Below, piece by piece: positions 34,872-42,647 of a DNA stretch of 64,000 nt; the stretch's first letter is position 1, and each line of letters starts with the position of its first letter. The stretch is from NCBI GenBank assembly GCA_017622995.1, contig JAGAQA010000041.1, positions 18,688 through 82,687 of the forward strand, written 5' to 3'. The notes under the pieces are model-generated. The model ran no database searches. It was not told where the DNA came from and was given only the letters and a program-made list of their open reading frames with translations. This stretch comes from Oscillospiraceae bacterium. Its GTDB lineage: Bacteria > Bacillota > Clostridia > Oscillospirales > Oscillospiraceae. Made by a program: the position numbers and the translations under genes.

Positions 34872-35642
34872 TTACTCCTTGTTCATCCGGTACAGCCGCC
34901 GTCCGTTTTCATAGGTGATGGCCTGGGCCTCCTGGGGGGAGACCTGCCACAGCTGGGCCAGGACCTCCGCCATGCGGTACAGGTTCCGGGGGTCATTCCG
35001 CCTTCCCCGGAAGGGCTCCGGGGACATATAGGGGCAGTCGGTTTCAATGACCACCCGGTCTCTCGGCAGGGCGGCAGCGGCCTCCAGAGCCCGTCTGGCG
35101 TTTTTGAAGGTCAACACCCCGGTAAAGCCCAGGAACCAGCCCCGGGAAACCAGCTGCTTTGCCAGCTCCGCGGAGCCGGAGAAGCAGTGAAATACCCCCG
35201 TTACCTCCGGAAATTCTTTGATCATGGACAGACCGTCCTCGTGGGCCTCCCGCTCATGGACAATGACGGGGAGCTTCAGCTCCCGGGCAAGCTCCAGCTG
35301 CATCCGAAAGGCCCGCTTCTGGATTTCCCGGGGGATGTCCTCATAGTGGTAATCCAGGCCGATTTCCCCGATGGCCACCACCTTAGGGTTCTCCCGGACC
35401 AGCTGCCGGTAGGCGTCCAGAAGATTTTCCGTCACTTCGTCCGCGGCATCCGGGTGGGAACCGACGGCGGCGTAGATAAAGGGATACCGCTCTGCCAGGG
35501 CGCAGGCGGCTTTGGAGGAAAGAAGGCTGCAGCCGGGGTTCACCAGCAGACCGATGCCTGCTTCCGGCAGAGCGGCGATGAGGGCTTCCCGGTCCGTGTC
35601 AAAGGCCCGGTCGTCCAGATGGGCGTGGGTATCAAAAAGCAT
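34872..35642 (-). CDS. tatD: TatD family metal-dependent hydrolase
   Basis: TIM-barrel DNase/hydrolase of the TatD/YcfH family, 256 residues. Metal ligands: MLFDTHAHLDD (HxH, residues 5-7), EIGLDYHYE near 92, HEREAH near 130, FHCFSGS near 155 and ETDCPYMSP near 205. Family members are 3'-5' DNases in quality control; the exact role is unclear. The ATG at 35642 has AAGGAGACAGTCT upstream; the longer frame runs through the end of the transferase gene. Confidence 0.92.
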   Translation of the reverse strand: MLFDTHAHLDDRAFDTDREALIAALPEAGIGLLVNPGCSLLSSKAACALAERYPFIYAAVGSHPDAADEVTENLLDAYRQLVRENPKVVAIGEIGLDYHYEDIPREIQKRAFRMQLELARELKLPVIVHEREAHEDGLSMIKEFPEVTGVFHCFSGSAELAKQLVSRGWFLGFTGVLTFKNARRALEAAAALPRDRVVIETDCPYMSPEPFRGRRNDPRNLYRMAEVLAQLWQVSPQEAQAITYENGRRLYRMNKE

Positions 35643-35656
35643 AGACTGTCTCCTTT

Positions 35657-36127
35657 TTACTCTACAATCATTCCGATGAGGCAGCCGTCCCACTCCCAGA
35701 CCCGGGGATCCTCCAGCCGGAAATGGGTGTGGTTGGGAAAGCCCCGCAGGCCCAGGCCGGTGCGCTTCACGCTGGCCTCCTTCAGAACCCAGAAGGTCAG
35801 CATGGCCCGGTGCTTGTCCGGGGCCTGTTCAAATTGAACCAGCTCCGTATCGGACAGAATCCGCTGGGCAAGGCGCAGATTGACCCGCCGGTCCAGCTCC
35901 TCGGCGTCCAGGCCCACACTGTGCCTGCCCAGCACGCAGAAGGCGTGACGGTGGGTATGGCTGATGGAAAAATGGTAGGGGCTGTCCGGGAAATAGGGGC
36001 GGCCCCCGGGGGAAATATGAATGGGAGGCAGCGCCTCACCGGTTTCTTCCCGGTAGAGCGCTTCCAGCAGGGCCCGTCCGGCCTGATGGCCGGTCTGCCC
36101 GGACAGACGGCAGGCGGCGAATCTCAT
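35657..36127 (-). CDS. 4'-phosphopantetheinyl transferase (Sfp-type, short)
   Basis: Transfers phosphopantetheine from CoA to carrier proteins. 156 residues, shorter than Sfp (about 225) because the N-terminal half is mostly absent. Retained motifs: YHFSISHTHRHAFCVL near residue 55, VGLDAEELDRR (Mg2+ site, Asp and Glu) near 73 and FWVLKEASVKRTG (family WxxKES) near 112. It may be a single-domain AcpS-like enzyme. No NRPS/PKS gene is nearby. Start ATGA overlap with the DUF308 gene; 14 bp before tatD. Confidence 0.8.
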   Translation of the reverse strand: MRFAACRLSGQTGHQAGRALLEALYREETGEALPPIHISPGGRPYFPDSPYHFSISHTHRHAFCVLGRHSVGLDAEELDRRVNLRLAQRILSDTELVQFEQAPDKHRAMLTFWVLKEASVKRTGLGLRGFPNHTHFRLEDPRVWEWDGCLIGMIVE

Positions 36128-36654
36128 TGGGAATCGATGATGCTGCCCCCGTCCGAGAGGGGCATTCCGTTTTTCAGCCGGTCCCAGGCCATCAAAACGC
36201 CCAGCAGGGCCACCAGCAGGCCCAAAAGCACCATCACAATCCGGGAGGTGGTCATGGGCAGCAGAATCAGCACGGCGCCCACAATGGCGCTGATCAGGGC
36301 ATAGCGCATACCGCATTTCCAGCGGGAGGCGTTGATCATGTCCTGAACGCCCCGGATAAGGATCAGCACACCGGCGATCCTTCCGATGGCGGCTGCCAGC
36401 CCCAGGGGGTTGCGCACCAGCCATACACCGGCTGCCAGAGCCGCGGCGGCAAAAAGGATCTTCCCCGTCAGGGCACTGGGGATCAGAAGGCTGTCCAGAA
36501 TCAGGCCGCCGCCCAAAAGAATCAGCGCCCAGCCGCCGATTTTGCCCACCAGGGCAGAGCCGGAGTCCGGCCGGACCATCAGCACCACGCCCAGCAGGAT
36601 CATCAGCAGGGGGGTCAGCAGCAGCTTTGCATACATCGTGAAGTTCTTTTTCAT
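36124..36654 (-). CDS. DUF308/HdeD-like membrane protein
   Basis: A 176-residue protein with about six membrane helices in three pairs, the DUF308/HdeD pattern. It contains TPLLMILLGVVLMVRP, IGGWALILLGGGLIL and IVMVLLGLLVALLGVLMAW. In Escherichia HdeD relates to acid resistance; in clostridia the role is unknown. The start is either the ATG at 36660 or at 36654; I took 36654 (MKKNFTMYAK) because AAAGG is then about 10 bp away. First gene of the four-gene minus-strand operon. Confidence 0.78.
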   Translation of the reverse strand: MKKNFTMYAKLLLTPLLMILLGVVLMVRPDSGSALVGKIGGWALILLGGGLILDSLLIPSALTGKILFAAAALAAGVWLVRNPLGLAAAIGRIAGVLILIRGVQDMINASRWKCGMRYALISAIVGAVLILLPMTTSRIVMVLLGLLVALLGVLMAWDRLKNGMPLSDGGSIIDSQ

Positions 36655-36795
36655 AACCATCGCGCCTTTCCGCAATTGAAAGCAAAGAATGGGCCGCGCC
36701 AGCGGGATACATCTATGATACCCGTTTTTCCCAAAGCTGTCAATCCGCCGGGCCGGGGAGAAAAAGACGAGATTGTGAACATTTTGGAATGCCTC

Positions 36796-36824
36796 TTGGC
36801 GAAATGGGGGAAATATGATAGAAT
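36796..36824 (+). promoter_or_regulatory. SigA-type promoter of the GH25 gene
   Basis: TTGGCG (36796-36801), 17-bp spacer, TAGAAT (36819-36824), about 75 bp before the start. Confidence 0.55.
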
Positions 36825-36899
36825 AGGGCGAAACAGAACGAATACGGTTTGCCGGAAGCGCCAGTGGGCTTTTCGGCGGCGTTGGAATCGAGGTGCTCC

Positions 36900-37835
36900 A
36901 TGGAGCAGGAGAAACAGAAAAAATCCCTCCGGCCGGAAACGGTGATGGCGGTCATTGCCCTCCTATGTCTGGTGGGGCTGATCGTTGTGGTGGCCCTCTG
37001 CGTACCCCATTTCACCCAGGCGGCGGATCCGGAGTCCCTGCTGCAGCATATCCGGGAGGAGGCGCAGAACCGGGAGGAGGTGGATCCGCTGGAGCCCACG
37101 GAGGAGGCCGCGGAGGAAACCACCGAGCCCACCATCCCGCCGGAGGCAAACCCCTACTCCAAGTGGGATTTTCAATATGACCGCAGCAACTACCTCTACT
37201 GCACCCGGCAGGACAGCTTCCCAGGCATCGACGTATCCTCCTTCCAGGGAGAGATCGACTGGAAGCGGGTGAAGGAATCCGGCATCCGCTTTGCCATGGT
37301 GCGTCTGGGCTACCGGGGCTACGGTATGGCCGGCAACATGGTGGAGGATGAATACGCCAGAAGGAATCTGGAAGGCGCCCGGAAGGCGGGGCTGGAGGTG
37401 GGGGCCTATTTCTTCTCCCAGGCCACCAGCATTGACGAGGTGGATGACGAGATCTTCTTCTTTATGAAAACCCTGGGGGACTTTCCCCTGACCATGCCCA
37501 TTGTCCTGGACTGGGAATATATCAGTGACACCGCCCGGACGGCCTATGTGGATGCCCGGACCCTGACGGATATGCAGAAGCACTTCTGCAAGACCATGGT
37601 GGATTTCGGCTATCAGCCCATGGTATATTTCAACTGGTCTCTCAGCAGCAAGCGGCTGTACCTGAACGAGCTGGAGGATTATCCCTTCTGGCTGGCCCTG
37701 TACCAGGACGAGATGGTATATCCCTTCCGGGTGGAAATGTGGCAGTATACCTGCACCGGCCGGGTCCCCGGCATCCAGGGGGATGTGGACATCAACGTGT
37801 TCATGCCGGATTCCAGAAAAACCTGGATCAGTTAA
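36900..37835 (+). CDS. Membrane-anchored GH25 muramidase (lysozyme)
   Basis: Cell-wall hydrolase cutting between N-acetylmuramic acid and N-acetylglucosamine. 311 residues: a short basic N terminus, one membrane anchor (about 16-38), a Glu/Thr/Pro-rich linker (about 45-85) and the GH25 barrel (about 105-310). Catalytic residues sit in FPGIDVSSFQGEIDW (Asp near residue 110) and VLDWEYIS (Asp/Glu near 205); MWQYTCTGRVPGIQGDVDIN is the usual C-terminal signature. The ATG at 36900 follows GAGGTGCTCC. It is a single gene with a terminator just after. Confidence 0.9.
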   Translation: MEQEKQKKSLRPETVMAVIALLCLVGLIVVVALCVPHFTQAADPESLLQHIREEAQNREEVDPLEPTEEAAEETTEPTIPPEANPYSKWDFQYDRSNYLYCTRQDSFPGIDVSSFQGEIDWKRVKESGIRFAMVRLGYRGYGMAGNMVEDEYARRNLEGARKAGLEVGAYFFSQATSIDEVDDEIFFFMKTLGDFPLTMPIVLDWEYISDTARTAYVDARTLTDMQKHFCKTMVDFGYQPMVYFNWSLSSKRLYLNELEDYPFWLALYQDEMVYPFRVEMWQYTCTGRVPGIQGDVDINVFMPDSRKTWIS

Positions 37836-37837
37836 TC

Positions 37838-37870
37838 AAAAGGGGCTGCCCAAGGGCAGCCCCAAATTTT
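37838..37870 (+). terminator. Rho-independent terminator of the GH25 gene
   Basis: GGGGCTGCCC-AA-GGGCAGCCCC followed by AAATTTTG. Confidence 0.75.
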
Positions 37871-37890
37871 GTATTCCGGTCCGGGACCGG

Positions 37891-39147
37891 TCAGATCCAC
37901 CACTGGCGGCGGGTGACTTCCGCGCCGTCTTTTCCGTAGACGATCAGGGTCCAGCCCCCTCCCGCGGGGACGCGAAGAGTTTCCAGCCGGTCGCCCATGG
38001 CGTCCAGCAGCTTCTGTGCCTGGTCATTCATCCGGAAATCCTCCGAAATTTCCACCCGGGCCCGGAAGTCTTCAATTCCCAGAATGGAGAGGATTTCCCA
38101 CAGGTCCTCGGAAGCTGCCAGGGTTTCCGCCAGGTACGCGTCATAGGCCTCGTAATCCTCCGCCCAGCCAGCGTCATCGCTGTGGTCCTCCAGATCGTAA
38201 TTCTCCATCAGATAGTCACCCAAAGCCCGGGTGACTTTTTTCGCGCCCAGGGGATTCAGGTGGCCCACATTGTCATACCAGTCCGTGTCCTGGTCAATGA
38301 GGTCCATATGCTGCAAATTAATGGCGGCAGCCCCCAGCTCCCGGGCAAGGCGCAGGGCGGCATTGGAATAGCGCTGGTATTCCTCGGAGTTGCCATCCTG
38401 AAAGGGAATGTAGGCAACCACCGGAATGACATCCTCCTCCTGGCAGAAGCGGATGAATTTTTCCAGGTATTGCAAAGCGATGGTATTGCTGTCCTGGGGA
38501 TAGTCATCGGCGGGAACCAGGATGGGGTCAGTATTCCGGCAGACCGATGCCCGGATCTCCCCGCCCTTCTGGGTGGTGTCCGGCGTTTCCAGGCCCGCGC
38601 CCCGGCGGAGCATCTGGGTATCCAGGTCCTTCCACCGGTTGTGGAACACGTCCAGGGGGAAGAACATTTCCATCCGGTCCTTGCTGTCCGGGAAAATGTC
38701 CAGGATGGCCTGGGCCTTGGTTTCGGTCATGGGGAAGGGATCCAGCACCGCGTGGGCAAGGGCGGTTTCCATTTCGGTATACTGGGCGTGGGCCAGGAAG
38801 GTGTCCATCACCGCGATTTTGGGCTTGTGGTGGTCAAAGGCATTCCGCGTCATCCAGTAGCTGGCGGCCATGGAGCCCCCGTGAATGCCCAGATTGTAGG
38901 AGGTAATGCCGTATTCCTTCCACAGCTGCATGGGCAGCACCCCGTTGATGATGTGGCTGGTTCCGAAAATCAGAACGTCGTATTCCCGGTCATCCTCCAG
39001 AAAGGGCCGGTTTTTGTAATAGCCGTCATTTACCCGCAGGGCCCGGGAGAAAAAGGCCAGTCCCCCTGCCAGCAGGGCCAGCAGGACCAAAATACTGACC
39101 GCCCTCCGAAATCGCTTAGAACTGAAAATAGATAAAGCTGGACGCAT
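37891..39147 (-). CDS. SGNH/DltD-like partner of the MBOAT O-acyltransferase
   Basis: Extracytoplasmic protein with one N-terminal membrane anchor (about 15-37 of 418 residues). SGNH-type motifs: FGTSHIINGVLP (nucleophile Ser near residue 63), a GIHGGSMAASYWMTR block and HLNPLGAKKVTR with the catalytic His near 325. This is the AlgJ/DltD/PatB-like half of a two-protein O-acetylation system. It overlaps the 3' end of the MBOAT gene by 32 bp from the ATG at 39147, or more from an in-frame ATG at 39171. The polymer modified (peptidoglycan, teichoic acid or exopolysaccharide) is not evident. Confidence 0.8.
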   Translation of the reverse strand: MRPALSIFSSKRFRRAVSILVLLALLAGGLAFFSRALRVNDGYYKNRPFLEDDREYDVLIFGTSHIINGVLPMQLWKEYGITSYNLGIHGGSMAASYWMTRNAFDHHKPKIAVMDTFLAHAQYTEMETALAHAVLDPFPMTETKAQAILDIFPDSKDRMEMFFPLDVFHNRWKDLDTQMLRRGAGLETPDTTQKGGEIRASVCRNTDPILVPADDYPQDSNTIALQYLEKFIRFCQEEDVIPVVAYIPFQDGNSEEYQRYSNAALRLARELGAAAINLQHMDLIDQDTDWYDNVGHLNPLGAKKVTRALGDYLMENYDLEDHSDDAGWAEDYEAYDAYLAETLAASEDLWEILSILGIEDFRARVEISEDFRMNDQAQKLLDAMGDRLETLRVPAGGGWTLIVYGKDGAEVTRRQWWI

Positions 39148-40573
39148 TGAAGCCGTTCCCCCAAATTCCAAAAATAAAGACGATCAGGATGAAGGTGATC
39201 AGCAGCAGCTCCCGGAAGAGCCAGTTCTGTTCCGCAAACCAGGCCTGCAGGTCAACGCCCCGGTTATGCAGAATATCGGCCCCCAGCAGGGACAGTACAG
39301 CCAGCACCAGCACCCGCATTTCGGGGCCGTCCAGACCCATGGTATGGTTTCTCAGGGCATCCATCAGCGGGAAAAGTCCCGGATCGGCAAGGATGCGGCC
39401 AATCACCGCCACAGCGGCGCTGAGGTTCTCCGCCCGGAAGAAAATCCAGGCAAAGTCCACCAGAAGGAAGGTCACCGCCATTCGGAGGACCCGGAAGCAG
39501 TCGGTATCCCTGTTGACACCCAGGGCGTCCAGAGCCTTTTCCCGGCAGGGTCTGGTTGCCCTGCCGATGATCTGGTAAAGACCGTGCAGCAGCCCCCATA
39601 CCACAAAGGACCAGTTGGCCCCGTGCCACAATCCGCTGAGCAGGAAGACAATGAGGATATTGCGGTAGGTTTTCCACCTGCCGCAGCGGCTGCCCCCCAG
39701 AGGGAAGTAGACATAATCCCGGAACCAGGTGCTTAAGGAGATGTGCCACCGCCGCCAGAATTCCTGGATGGACTGGGCAAAATAGGGGGCGTTGAAGTTT
39801 TCCGGCAGGCGGATGCCCAGCATCCGGGCAGCGCCGATGGCCATGGAGGAGCAGCCGGAAAAGTCGCACAGGATCTGCAGGGCGTAGAGCATGGTGGCAA
39901 ACACCAGGCAGATGCCGGGAAAGTCCTGGATATTTCCATAGACGGTATCCACCAGAATGGCAGCCCGGTCGGCAATCACCAGCTTCAGAAAATACCCCCA
40001 GGTCAGGGTCAGAAGACCCGCCCGGAGGTCCTGAAAGCGGGGCTTTTCCGGAGCGGCATATTGGGGCAGCAGCTGATCCCCCCGGCCGATTGGACCGGAA
40101 ACCAGCTGGGGAAAGAAGGAGACAAACAGGGCAAACCGGACAAAGTTCTCCTCCGGGGGATATTTTCCCTTATAAACATCGATCAGATACCCGGCAGCCT
40201 GGAAGGTGAAAAAGGAGATGCCCATGGGCAGAATCAGATTCAGCCGGGGAAGGCTGCGGTCCGATCCCAGCTTACCCAGCAGCTTTTCCAGGGTATAGAG
40301 GGCAAAATCCGTGTATTTGAACAGGGCCAGCACGCCCAGAAGGATGGTCAGGCCGCCCCAAAAGGCCCACTTCCGGTTCCGCAGAAGCCGGGCGGCGAAG
40401 TAGACCACCAGTGTGCAGCCCAGCAGCAGCAGGCAGTAGCGCTTGCTGAAGCAGCTGTAAAAATAGTAGCTTGCCAGCAGCAGCGCCGGGTTCTTCCACC
40501 TGGCGGGGACCAGACCCACGGCAATCAGAACCAGGGGGAAAAACAGCAGAAAAGAATAGGAATTAAACAGCAT
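39116..40573 (-). CDS. MBOAT family O-acyltransferase
   Basis: Polytopic membrane enzyme (485 residues, about ten helices) that passes acyl groups across the membrane for O-acetylation of a surface polymer (AlgI/DltB/PatA family). Signatures: LPMGISFFTFQAAGYLIDVY near residue 115, EFWRRWHISLSTWFRDYVY near 285 and the conserved His in FLLSGLWHGANW near 330. The ATG at 40573 follows CTGGAGGGTCT. With the following SGNH gene it forms a two-gene operon. No dltA/dltC is present, which argues against D-alanylation. Confidence 0.92.
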   Translation of the reverse strand: MLFNSYSFLLFFPLVLIAVGLVPARWKNPALLLASYYFYSCFSKRYCLLLLGCTLVVYFAARLLRNRKWAFWGGLTILLGVLALFKYTDFALYTLEKLLGKLGSDRSLPRLNLILPMGISFFTFQAAGYLIDVYKGKYPPEENFVRFALFVSFFPQLVSGPIGRGDQLLPQYAAPEKPRFQDLRAGLLTLTWGYFLKLVIADRAAILVDTVYGNIQDFPGICLVFATMLYALQILCDFSGCSSMAIGAARMLGIRLPENFNAPYFAQSIQEFWRRWHISLSTWFRDYVYFPLGGSRCGRWKTYRNILIVFLLSGLWHGANWSFVVWGLLHGLYQIIGRATRPCREKALDALGVNRDTDCFRVLRMAVTFLLVDFAWIFFRAENLSAAVAVIGRILADPGLFPLMDALRNHTMGLDGPEMRVLVLAVLSLLGADILHNRGVDLQAWFAEQNWLFRELLLITFILIVFIFGIWGNGFNASSFIYFQF

Positions 40574-40615
40574 AGACCCTCCAGGCATCAAGGGAGTTTT
40601 CGGAATGACGGTGCC

Positions 40616-40644
40616 ATCATACCACATTTTTTTCAGAAAAGCCA
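40616..40644 (-). promoter_or_regulatory. Promoter candidate of the MBOAT operon
   Basis: On the minus strand TGGCTT (40644-40639), 17-bp spacer, TATGAT (40621-40616). The -35 box is poor. Confidence 0.4.
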
Positions 40645-40673
40645 CAGTATTTTTAAAGAAAGCGGTCTTTCTC

Positions 40674-40701
40674 TTGACGAAAGGGGAGAATATGTTATAA
40701 T
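40674..40701 (+). promoter_or_regulatory. SigA-type promoter of the FAD oxidoreductase
   Basis: TTGACG (40674-40679), 16-bp spacer, TATAAT (40696-40701), 62 bp before the start. Confidence 0.7.
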
Positions 40702-40763
40702 CAAAGTGAAAGCGGCATTCATCATCCCCAAATATCGAGTGAACAACAGGAGAATGGAACGTT

Positions 40764-42137
40764 ATGAACTATGATGTGCTTATTATTGGCGCCGGCCCCG
40801 GCGGCATTTTTTCTGCATACGAGCTGGCGCTGCGGGCGCCCGGCCTGAAGATCGGCGTTTTTGAGGCCGGTCATCCGCTGAACAAGCGGGCCTGCCCCAT
40901 CAACGGCACCACCATCAAGAGCTGCATTGGCTGTAAGAGCTGCTCCATCATGTCCGGCTTCGGCGGCGCGGGGGCCTTTTCCGACGGAAAATACAACATC
41001 ACCAATGATTTCGGTGGCACCCTCTACGAGTATATCGGCAAGAAGCGGGCCCTGGACCTGATGAAGTATGTAGATGACATCAACATGGCCTACGGCGGCG
41101 CGGGCACCAAGCTCTATTCCACCGCGGGCACCAAGTTTAAGACCATCTGCATTCAGAATGACCTGCACCTGCTGGACGCCTCCGTGCGCCATCTGGGCAC
41201 CGACATCAACTATGTGGTGCTGGAAAACCTGTACGCGTTCCTTCAGGACAAGGTGGACTTCCACTTTGATACCCCGGTCCGGGGCATCCGCTGCGTAAGC
41301 GGCGGTTACGAGGTCCGGTGTGACAGCGCCTCCTATACCTGCAAACAGTGCATCGTCTCCGTAGGCCGCAGCGGCAGCAAGTGGATGGAAGAGATCTGCC
41401 GGGAGATGGAGATCCCCACCCAGTCCAACCGTGTGGACATCGGCGTCCGTGTGGAGCTGCCGGCGGTGGTGTTCTCCCACCTGACCGACGAGCTCTACGA
41501 GAGCAAAATTGTCTACCGCACCCAGAAGTATGAGGATAAGGTCCGCACCTTCTGCATGAACCCCAAGGGCGCCGTGGTCAACGAGAACACCAACGGCATC
41601 ATCACCGTCAACGGCCACAGCTACGAGGATCCCGCCAAGCAGACGGAGAACACCAACTTTGCCCTGCTGGTTGCCAAGCACTTCTCCGAGCCCTTCAAGG
41701 ATTCCAACGGCTACGGTGAGTCCATCGCAAGGCTCAGCAATATGCTGGGCGGCGGCGTCATTGTTCAGCGCTTCGGGGATCTGATCCGGGGCCAGCGCTC
41801 CACCCCCAAGCGGATGGAGGAGAGCTTCGTCACCCCCACCCTCAACGCCACCCCCGGGGATCTGAGCCTGGTGCTGCCCAAGCGGATTCTGGACGGCATC
41901 ATCGAAATGCTCTATGCCCTGGATAAAATCGCCCCCGGCACCGCCAACGACGACACCCTGCTGTATGGCGTGGAGGTCAAGTTCTACAATATGGAGGTTG
42001 CCGTGGACGAGCATCTGGAAACCAAGTATCCGGGCCTCTATATCATCGGCGACGGCAGCGGCATCACCCATTCCCTGTCCCATGCCTCTGCCAGCGGCGT
42101 CCATGTGGCCCGCCGGATCGCCGGCTTCCAGGAGTAA
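40764..42137 (+). CDS. NAD(P)/FAD-dependent oxidoreductase
   Basis: A 457-residue flavoprotein of the COG2509-like dehydrogenase group. It has the FAD-binding LIIGAGPGGIFSAYELA (residues 6-22) with an acidic strand end VFEAGHP, a second glycine-rich strand IVSVGRSGSKW near 200, and GLYIIGDGSGITHSLSHAS near 425 for the flavin ribityl. An extra cysteine cluster, ACPINGTTIKSCIGCKSC near residue 45-62, is unusual for a simple flavoprotein and could be redox-active. Function unknown. Own promoter and terminator; ATG at 40764 with AGGAGAATGGAACGTT upstream. Confidence 0.82.
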   Translation: MNYDVLIIGAGPGGIFSAYELALRAPGLKIGVFEAGHPLNKRACPINGTTIKSCIGCKSCSIMSGFGGAGAFSDGKYNITNDFGGTLYEYIGKKRALDLMKYVDDINMAYGGAGTKLYSTAGTKFKTICIQNDLHLLDASVRHLGTDINYVVLENLYAFLQDKVDFHFDTPVRGIRCVSGGYEVRCDSASYTCKQCIVSVGRSGSKWMEEICREMEIPTQSNRVDIGVRVELPAVVFSHLTDELYESKIVYRTQKYEDKVRTFCMNPKGAVVNENTNGIITVNGHSYEDPAKQTENTNFALLVAKHFSEPFKDSNGYGESIARLSNMLGGGVIVQRFGDLIRGQRSTPKRMEESFVTPTLNATPGDLSLVLPKRILDGIIEMLYALDKIAPGTANDDTLLYGVEVKFYNMEVAVDEHLETKYPGLYIIGDGSGITHSLSHASASGVHVARRIAGFQE

Positions 42138-42159
42138 GTCTTTCCAATACGACAAGCCA

Positions 42160-42196
42160 GGTCCCCCTTATCGTCGTGATAAGGGGGACCATTTTC
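42160..42196. terminator. Terminator between the FAD gene and the recombinase-SpoVT fusion
   Basis: GGTCCCCCTTATC/GATAAGGGGGACC (42160-42190) followed by ATTTTCG on the + strand. It also lies just beyond the minus-strand stop at 42201. Confidence 0.75.
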
Positions 42197-42200
42197 GTAT

Positions 42201-42647
42201 TCAGCTTTCCATCTGCTTTCCCAGAAAGCCGGCGATGGCTTTGGTCAGACCCTGTTCGCTCTGACCCAGGGGCTTGTCATGTTCTTCCAGCAGGAGCAGG
42301 ACGCTTCCCATCAGGTCCCCCTGAGAAAGGATGGGGGATGCGGCGCCCAGATGGTACTTGCTCTCCCCCTGGGAGGCCTTTATGGGATTGTCGCCCTGCT
42401 GATAGAGATAGTTTTTCCGCTGCTCCATCAGCTTTTCCAGCTCCGGGGAGTTGGGTTTGTCCAACAGCTCCTTCCGGGGTGCCCCATGAAGGGCGATGAT
42501 TCCGTCCCGGTCCGTAATGGCCGTAATGTGCCCCGTGGCGGCGCTGACGGATTCACACATCTGGCTGGCAAATTCCTGCAAATCCCCCATGGGGGAGTAT
42601 TTCCGGAAGATCACGCCCCCGTCCTTTTCCGTGTAAATCTCCAAGGG
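42201..42647 (-). pseudogene. spoVT: spoVT, 3' part (codons 33-180), separated from its start by the element
   Basis: 148 codons matching the C-terminal part of the sporulation regulator SpoVT: EIYTEKDGGVIFRKYSPMGD, then LQEFASQM...GHITAITDRDGIIALHGAPRKE, a GSVLLLL strand and KAIAGFLGKQMES at the end. This is the ligand-sensing domain that in Bacillus modulates late forespore (SigG) genes. It has no start of its own here and is read only as the tail of the recombinase. Joined to codons 1-32 at 63395-63300 it gives 180 residues, against 178 for Bacillus SpoVT. It may be a reversible split rather than a dead gene. Confidence 0.93.
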
